Source: Bacillus zhangzhouensis
GTDB lineage: Bacteria > Bacillota > Bacilli > Bacillales > Bacillaceae
Length of the DNA stretch: 64,000 nt
Reading direction: 5' to 3'
Assembly: GCA_025809375.1 (NCBI GenBank)
Contig: CP099514.1
Location: 1,054,001 to 1,118,000, forward strand
The notes under the pieces were generated by a model. It was not told the DNA's origin, made no database searches, and worked only from the letters and a program-made list of their open reading frames with translations. Numbering within the stretch: position 1 is the stretch's first letter; each line of letters begins with the position of its first letter. Shown piece by piece: positions 60,249 through 64,000 of the stretch. Position numbers and translations under genes: made by a program.

Positions 60249-60349
60249 TGTCTTCCTCCCTTTGTTTCGACTGACTTCTCTAGTATAAACGAATCATGCT
60301 AGAAAAGAAATCATCATAGTAGAAGATCGAACAGGCCAATTTACGCATA

Positions 60350-60378
60350 AAAAACCCCTGCCACGGTTAAGCAGGGGG
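60350..60378 (-). terminator. Terminator of metE
   Basis: On the minus strand CCCCTGC pairs with GCAGGGG and is followed by T6. Confidence 0.8.
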
Positions 60379-60390
60379 GGAGACATACAA

Positions 60391-62679
60391 TTATGCGTGC
60401 TGCGCCAGCTTTTTACGAGCGACTTCAGCAGCTGTGACCATGTTTTTCAAAGCAGCAATGGTTTCAGGCTCTTGTCTAGTTTTTAGACCACAATCCGGAT
60501 TCACCCAGAAGCGATCTGCCGGACAAACGTTCAGCGCATCATCAATGATTTTGCTCATTTCTTCAACAGATGGAACGCGCGGGCTATGGATGTCATAAAC
60601 GCCTAGTCCAAGTCCTTTCAAATACGGGTGCTTTTCTAAGTAATCGAGGAATTCGCCATGACTGCGTGAATGTTCAATTGTAATCACGTCAGCATCCAAG
60701 TCTTCGATCGTATCGACAATATCTTCGAAGTTACTGTAGCACATATGTGTATGAATTTGTATGTCATTTTGAACGGATGATGTGGATAAACGGAATGACT
60801 CTGCGGCCCAGTTTAAATATTCTGCCCAATCACTTTCTTTGAGCGGAAGTCCTTCTCTTAGCGCAGGCTCATCCACTTGGATGACTTGAATACCTGCTGC
60901 CTCTAACGCTTCTACCTCTTTACGCAAAGCGAAAGCGATTTGGAAAGCAATGTCTTTCCTAGAGATATCCGTTCTTGGGAAAGACCAGTTTAAGATGGTG
61001 ACAGGTCCTGTCAGCATTCCCTTGACTTTCTTCTCTGTTAAACTTTGTGCGTAAACCGTCTCTTTCACTGTCATTGGTTCTGTAAACTCTACATCTCCAT
61101 AAATGATTGGCGGCTTCACGCAGCGTGATCCATAGGATTGCACCCAAGCAAATTTCGTAAAGGCAAATCCGGCCAGCTTTTCGCCGAAGTATTCCACCAT
61201 GTCTGTACGTTCAAATTCTCCATGTACAAGCACATCCAGGCCAATTTCTTCTTGAATATCAATCCATCGTTTTGTTTCTTTCTTTATAAATTCATCATAC
61301 TCTGCATCTGTCCACTCCTTTTTACGCCACTTTTGACGAGCACTGCGCACTTCAGCAGACTGCGGGAAGCTGCCAATTGTTGTTGTTGGAAGAAGCGGGA
61401 GCTCAAGAGATTCGTTTTGGATACGCAGGCGTTCTTCAAAGGACGCTGGGCGTTTAAAATCCTTTGATGAAAGATTGTTGCGTTCAGCTGTTAGATCCGC
61501 ATTGGTTCCTTTTGCGAACTCTTTTAAGGTAAGAAGTGCTTGTGCTGCTTCGTTAATATCGGCATCAATGGCAGCTGCTCCTTTTGTTAAACCTTCTTTT
61601 AGTAGTGTCAATTCAGCCAGCTTTTCAGTGGCATAAGACAGTCCGTTTAATAGTTTTTCTTCAAGCTGTTCGCTTGGGTGTTTGGCAACTGGTACATGCA
61701 GTAAGCTGCTTGATGGCTGCAGCCACACTTCTTTTGGCTGAACGTCAGCAATGAATTCAGAAATAAAGGATAATCTTTCACCAAGATCTGATCTCCAAAT
61801 ATTTCTTCCATCAATGACGCCTGCTGCTAAAATTTTATCTTTCGGGAAGCCGTGCTCTTTCACTTGATCAAGGTTGCGCCCTTGATCATGGACAAAATCA
61901 AGACCGATTGCTTCAACAGGATATGTGATAAGCTCTTCATACGCATCTACTGAATCAAAGTATGTTTGTAGAAGAATGTTCAACCCAGGTACGGCTTCTT
62001 TGACCGTTTGATAGATTTCTTTTACGGCTTTTACATCTTCACTGGAAGCTGTGACAAGTGCAGGTTCATCAATTTGAACCCATTTAACGCCGGCTTCTTC
62101 CAGTTCTTTTAAAAGCTGAGTATAAAGCGGCACTAGACGCTGCTGGATTTCTTTCACTTCATTTGCTTCATAACCTTTAGAAAGTGAGACAAATGTATAA
62201 AGACCAAGTACAACCGGTTTTGTTTCAACACCAAATACCCTTTTCACCTTTTCGTAAGCTTCAAGCGGTTTGTTGTGTGTGAGTGTAAATTCTGTGCTTT
62301 TTTCGTATTCTGGAACGATGTAGTGATAGTTTGTATTAAACCATTTTGTCATTTCACTTGAGACAGCATCTTTAGTACCTCTTGCCATCGCGAAGTATGT
62401 ATCTAGCGGGTCTTTTAAGCTGCGGAAGCGCTCTGGAATCCAATTGAACATAACAGCAGTATCCAGCACGTGATCATAGAAGGTAAAGTCTCCAGAAGGA
62501 ACAACATCAATTTGTTGATCGATTTGTGTTTTAATGGCAGTTAAAAATTGTTCATCCAAAGTGCTTAAGAGGGTTTCGCGGTCTGTTTGACCTTTCCAGT
62601 AAGACTCAAGTGCTTTTTTCCATTCTCTGTTTAAACCAATTCGCGGAAAGCCTAGATTACTTGTTTTAACAATTGTCAA
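60391..62679 (-). CDS. metE: Cobalamin-independent methionine synthase
   Basis: A 762-residue zinc enzyme that transfers a methyl group from 5-methyl-THF-triglutamate to homocysteine. The N-terminal half starts [25 protein letters not shown]. The C-terminal catalytic half has [25 protein letters not shown], and the zinc ligands in [13 protein letters not shown] and [14 protein letters not shown] 62679 is the start, with GGAGG eight bases upstream and the usual family length; the open frame extends into the leader. It is controlled by a B12 riboswitch, unlike B. subtilis metE. Confidence 0.94.
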   Translation of the reverse strand: MTIVKTSNLGFPRIGLNREWKKALESYWKGQTDRETLLSTLDEQFLTAIKTQIDQQIDVVPSGDFTFYDHVLDTAVMFNWIPERFRSLKDPLDTYFAMARGTKDAVSSEMTKWFNTNYHYIVPEYEKSTEFTLTHNKPLEAYEKVKRVFGVETKPVVLGLYTFVSLSKGYEANEVKEIQQRLVPLYTQLLKELEEAGVKWVQIDEPALVTASSEDVKAVKEIYQTVKEAVPGLNILLQTYFDSVDAYEELITYPVEAIGLDFVHDQGRNLDQVKEHGFPKDKILAAGVIDGRNIWRSDLGERLSFISEFIADVQPKEVWLQPSSSLLHVPVAKHPSEQLEEKLLNGLSYATEKLAELTLLKEGLTKGAAAIDADINEAAQALLTLKEFAKGTNADLTAERNNLSSKDFKRPASFEERLRIQNESLELPLLPTTTIGSFPQSAEVRSARQKWRKKEWTDAEYDEFIKKETKRWIDIQEEIGLDVLVHGEFERTDMVEYFGEKLAGFAFTKFAWVQSYGSRCVKPPIIYGDVEFTEPMTVKETVYAQSLTEKKVKGMLTGPVTILNWSFPRTDISRKDIAFQIAFALRKEVEALEAAGIQVIQVDEPALREGLPLKESDWAEYLNWAAESFRLSTSSVQNDIQIHTHMCYSNFEDIVDTIEDLDADVITIEHSRSHGEFLDYLEKHPYLKGLGLGVYDIHSPRVPSVEEMSKIIDDALNVCPADRFWVNPDCGLKTRQEPETIAALKNMVTAAEVARKKLAQHA

Positions 62680-62700
62680 TTCCAATTCCTCCTCTAAATA

Positions 62701-62748
62701 TAAAAAGACATTTACGCTCATGATCAAGATTGATGAGGTAAATGTCTG
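62701..62748 (-). terminator. Leader terminator of metE
   Basis: On the minus strand AGACATTTAC pairs with GTAAATGTCT, followed by T5. It lies between the B12 aptamer and the metE ribosome site and is the likely expression platform. Confidence 0.8.
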
Positions 62749-62814
62749 GTTTAAAAGACAAAATGTGTGTGCGAAATAAGGCGTGAGTATCACTGACGCT
62801 TTTTCCGACATCTC

Positions 62815-62990
62815 CTATCAACCGTAGGGGGGATATGTGATAGAGCGGCTGGTATCCTGGCTGGTGAATCTGCATGCTTTTCATCCTTCCCATCCTGATG
62901 ACAGTGGATTTATGAGAAAAGTTCTCCTCACTCACAGTGGCGGGACGGCGCCCAATTTTCACCGGTCTTCCCAATTAAAATTCAACGTGT
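62815..62990 (-). promoter_or_regulatory. Cobalamin (B12) riboswitch upstream of metE
   Basis: Read on the minus strand: GGGAAGACCGGTGAAAATTG, GGGCGCCGTCCCGCCACTGTGAG, a variable arm, then CCAGCCAGGATACCAGCCG (B12 box). These are the conserved elements of the B12 riboswitch in the right order and spacing. It is followed by a terminator and metE. Coenzyme B12 should stop metE expression. No S-box motif is present. Confidence 0.93.
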
Positions 62991-63032
62991 GATCGAATGA
63001 CCGACTCTTAAACTATGAATTTATTGTGTTCG

Positions 63033-63061
63033 ATTATATAACGTTCACTTCATTTCGTCAA
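63033..63061 (-). promoter_or_regulatory. Promoter of the metE leader
   Basis: On the minus strand TTGACG (63061-63056), a 17-base spacer and TATAAT (63038-63033), about 40 bases before the riboswitch. Confidence 0.8.
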
Positions 63062-63085
63062 AGTAAATTTTGAATAATTTTAATT

Positions 63086-63121
63086 AAAAAAATCCTGAGA
63101 AAATTCTATCTATTCTCAGGA
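63086..63121 (-). terminator. Terminator of ispA
   Basis: On the minus strand TCCTGAGAATAG pairs with TTCTCAGGA and is followed by T7. Confidence 0.85.
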
Positions 63122-63132
63122 CCTTATTTACG

Positions 63133-64000
63133 TTATAGAGATAAAAGATCTGCTTCCAATGTTTTTTCTAAAAGGACATCAGGCGCAGTTAAATATAAAA
63201 ATCCATTCCCTACAAGGGTTTTCGACTGCTTTAATGGAAGGGTTCTTCTGACAAGCTGAGCATAGACCTCAGGCTCTGTCAGCTTGCGCTGGAACGCTTC
63301 TTCTTCGGCATTTTTGATAATGGCTAGTGCACCGCTTACGTGAGGGGCAGCCATTGAAGTCCCTGTGAGTCTGCCATATTTATGGTTAGGGAGAGTGGAT
63401 AAAATGTCTTCTCCTGGAGCAACGAGGTCGATTTCTTTATTGGCATTAGAAAAGTCAGAGGATTTTCTAGCAAGGGAAACAGAACCGACGGCAATGACTT
63501 CATTGTATGCTGCTGGATAGGAGAACTCTTCCGTACGCTCGTCTCCGTCTCCTTCATTTCCTGCTGCACACACAACAAGCACACCGCTTTTTACCGCATT
63601 CTGAATGGCTTCCTGCAGAGCTGGCTCATTGCTTGGACCACCGAGAGACATGGAGATAATATCAGCCTTCTGCTCTGCGGCATAGTTGATGCCATCAATG
63701 ATCCATTCATATTTTCCGCTTCCATTTTCACCGCTAAGAACTTTCACGATAAGCAGCTTGGCTTCAGGGGCAACCCCTAAAATTCCGCCATTTTGATCTG
63801 TTGCTGCAATCGTTCCTGCTACATGGGTACCATGTCCATTGTAGTCTTTTACATTTTCAGCATCTCCATTGTCATCATCGGTGAAGTTCTTCCCTCCGAT
63901 AATCTGATCTTTTAAATCGGGATGCTCTGTGTCACAGCCTGTATCAAGGACAGCAATGGTTATGCCTTTTCCTTTGAAGCCACTTGACCAAAGTTCGGGT
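63133..64000 (-). CDS. ispA: Intracellular serine protease (subtilase), partial
   Basis: The C-terminal ~288 residues of an intracellular subtilisin; the start lies beyond the window. The catalytic triad is visible: Asp in IAVLDTGCDTEHPDL, His in YNGHGTHVAGTIAA, Ser in GTSMAAPHVSGALA. The oxyanion Asn is in VVCAAGNEGDGD. No secretion signal can be judged. The C-terminal tail (APDVLLEKTLEADLLSL) is typical of the ISP group. Position after metE matches B. subtilis. Confidence 0.9.
   Translation of the reverse strand, partial: PELWSSGFKGKGITIAVLDTGCDTEHPDLKDQIIGGKNFTDDDNGDAENVKDYNGHGTHVAGTIAATDQNGGILGVAPEAKLLIVKVLSGENGSGKYEWIIDGINYAAEQKADIISMSLGGPSNEPALQEAIQNAVKSGVLVVCAAGNEGDGDERTEEFSYPAAYNEVIAVGSVSLARKSSDFSNANKEIDLVAPGEDILSTLPNHKYGRLTGTSMAAPHVSGALAIIKNAEEEAFQRKLTEPEVYAQLVRRTLPLKQSKTLVGNGFLYLTAPDVLLEKTLEADLLSL

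Noticed and set aside
62666-62974. A 102-codon minus-strand frame across the metE leader
   Set aside because: It lies over the B12 aptamer and its terminator; the conserved RNA elements explain the sequence better and it has no ribosome site.

Overview
The window is chromosomal DNA from a Bacillus, most likely the B. pumilus / B. safensis / B. altitudinis group. Recognisable proteins follow the B. subtilis 168 order from spoVIF (yjcC) through yjcD-yjcH, metIC, the xkdA/xlyA/spoIIS/pit region, steT, mhqA, htrA, proG, dpp-ykf, ykgA, ykhA, ykkCD, purU, proBA, ohrA-ohrR-ohrB, guaD and metE to ispA. Sequence divergence and many local replacements show it is not B. subtilis itself. Species assignment is inference; no search was run.

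Region by region. 1-9.2 kb: sporulation gene spoVIF, helicase yjcD, yjcE, an IS3-family element inserted inside a terminator hairpin, yjcF-G-H, then the SAM-riboswitch-controlled metI-metC pair and a tRNA-Val. 9.2-17.5 kb is an accessory stretch: a decayed contact-dependent toxin tail with an intact immunity gene, a second alanine racemase, a Kelch-protein pseudogene, two tandem flagellin genes each with a sigma-D promoter and a CsrA-type hairpin, an FAD monooxygenase and a DUF5412 protein. 17.7-23 kb is the PBSX prophage locus without the prophage body: yjqB and xkdA (left end) lie next to xlyA (right end), followed by the spoIISABC toxin-antitoxin genes and ykaA-pit. 23-33 kb: a frameshifted ASCH gene, ggt, an acetoin/2-oxoacid dehydrogenase operon (E1 alpha, E1 beta, E2, E3), an SDR pseudogene and a SorC-type regulator.

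33-48 kb: steT, quinone-stress gene mhqA with a perfect MhqR box, htrA, proG, and the dppABCDE-ykfABCD cluster for dipeptide uptake and murein-peptide recycling, with a CodY-like box upstream. 48-60 kb: ykgA, ykhA, a PadR plus membrane-protein pair, a remnant of ykkB, the guanidine riboswitch with the ykkCD exporter, purU, T-box-controlled proBA, a rap-phr signalling cassette, the ohrA-ohrR-ohrB peroxide genes and guaD. 60-64 kb: metE behind a cobalamin riboswitch (B. subtilis uses a SAM riboswitch here), and the C-terminal part of ispA, cut by the window edge.

Methionine supply is under two effectors: SAM represses metIC and B12 represses metE, which predicts a B12-dependent MetH elsewhere. 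Proline synthesis is split between T-box-controlled proBA and the stand-alone proG. The accessory parts show repeated gain and decay: toxin tail, Kelch gene, SDR, GNAT and ASCH pseudogenes, a mobile element and dispersed hairpin repeats.
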